DNA from: CAZGQY01 sp964528035 | GTDB taxonomy: Bacteria; Pseudomonadota; Gammaproteobacteria; Methylococcales; UBA1147 | Assembly: GCA_964528035.1 (NCBI GenBank) | Contig: CAZGQY010000222.1 | Span: 1-6,204, forward strand | Direction: 5' to 3' | Length of the DNA: 6,204 bases | Part shown: piece after piece, positions 6,150-6,204 of the stretch | Numbering within the stretch: position 1 is the first letter of the stretch | Layout: each line of letters opens with the position of its first letter | Notes under the pieces: generated by a model | Database searches by the model: none | What the model was told of the DNA's origin: nothing | Seen by the model: the letters and a program-made list of their open reading frames with translations, nothing else | Translations under genes and position numbers: made by a program

Positions 6150-6204
6150 AATAGAATTTAAGAGCAAAAGCAACAAAACACAAAAATGGTCGGTCATACA
6201 AAGA

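Larger units (their letters stand above)
5586..6204. other. Gene-free 3' region, A/T-rich with scattered short repeats
   Basis: No open frame with a start, ribosome site and recognisable protein was found here on either strand. The first bases, GGTTCTGTCCCCTATG (5585-5600, beginning in the HAD stop codon), and GATTGACCCCTTTTTT (6026-6041) resemble G/C-run motifs I associate from memory with repeats linked to REP-type tyrosine transposases; no such gene is present. Inverted pairs include CTGCTT/AAGCAG just after the HAD gene and ATACCCTT (5749-5756) with AAGGGTAT (5835-5842). A weak promoter-like pair, TTCGAA then 17 bases then TATAAG, lies near 6047-6075 on the plus strand and might serve a gene beyond the window. 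A possible ATG at 6186 has no ribosome site. The stretch may be an ordinary spacer or decayed mobile DNA. Confidence 0.4.

Overview
The window reads as chromosomal DNA from a Gram-negative bacterium, most likely a moderate-GC proteobacterium (perhaps a marine gammaproteobacterium). This rests on Shine-Dalgarno-led genes, a Sec-exported sulfatase, a lipobox-bearing phosphatase-like protein and the general look of the proteins; no phylogenetic marker is present, so the placement is tentative. There is no rRNA, tRNA, CRISPR array or intact mobile element.

Layout. Positions 1-214 hold no supported gene, only a weak open frame running off the left edge on the minus strand. An alpha/beta-hydrolase gene lies on the minus strand (215-1081), with a TTG start set by a perfect AGGAGG. 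A divergent control region (1082-1308) carries back-to-back promoter elements whose -10 boxes overlap almost completely. It separates the hydrolase from a flavin-containing monooxygenase (1309-2616, +). A secreted formylglycine-type arylsulfatase follows (2786-4330, +) and ends in a strong intrinsic terminator (4370-4410). The next 170 bases are rich in symmetry: a nested inverted repeat and a 12-bp perfect palindrome. They lead into a HAD-superfamily hydrolase predicted to be a lipoprotein (4587-5585, +). The last 619 bases hold no convincing gene. They grow A/T-rich and contain short repeats and G/C-run motifs that may be relics of a small repetitive element.

Function. Two loose modules can be proposed. 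The first is a divergently arranged oxygenase and hydrolase, a pairing that would suit oxidation of an organic substrate followed by ester or lactone hydrolysis. The second is two extracytoplasmic hydrolases, a sulfatase and a HAD phosphatase-like lipoprotein, that could strip sulfate and phosphate from external compounds. Both are inferences from family membership and neighbourhood; no substrate can be read from the sequence. Three of the four genes appear to use non-ATG starts. I saw nothing that amounts to a clearly new biological system; the most unusual part is the structured spacer between the sulfatase and the HAD gene.
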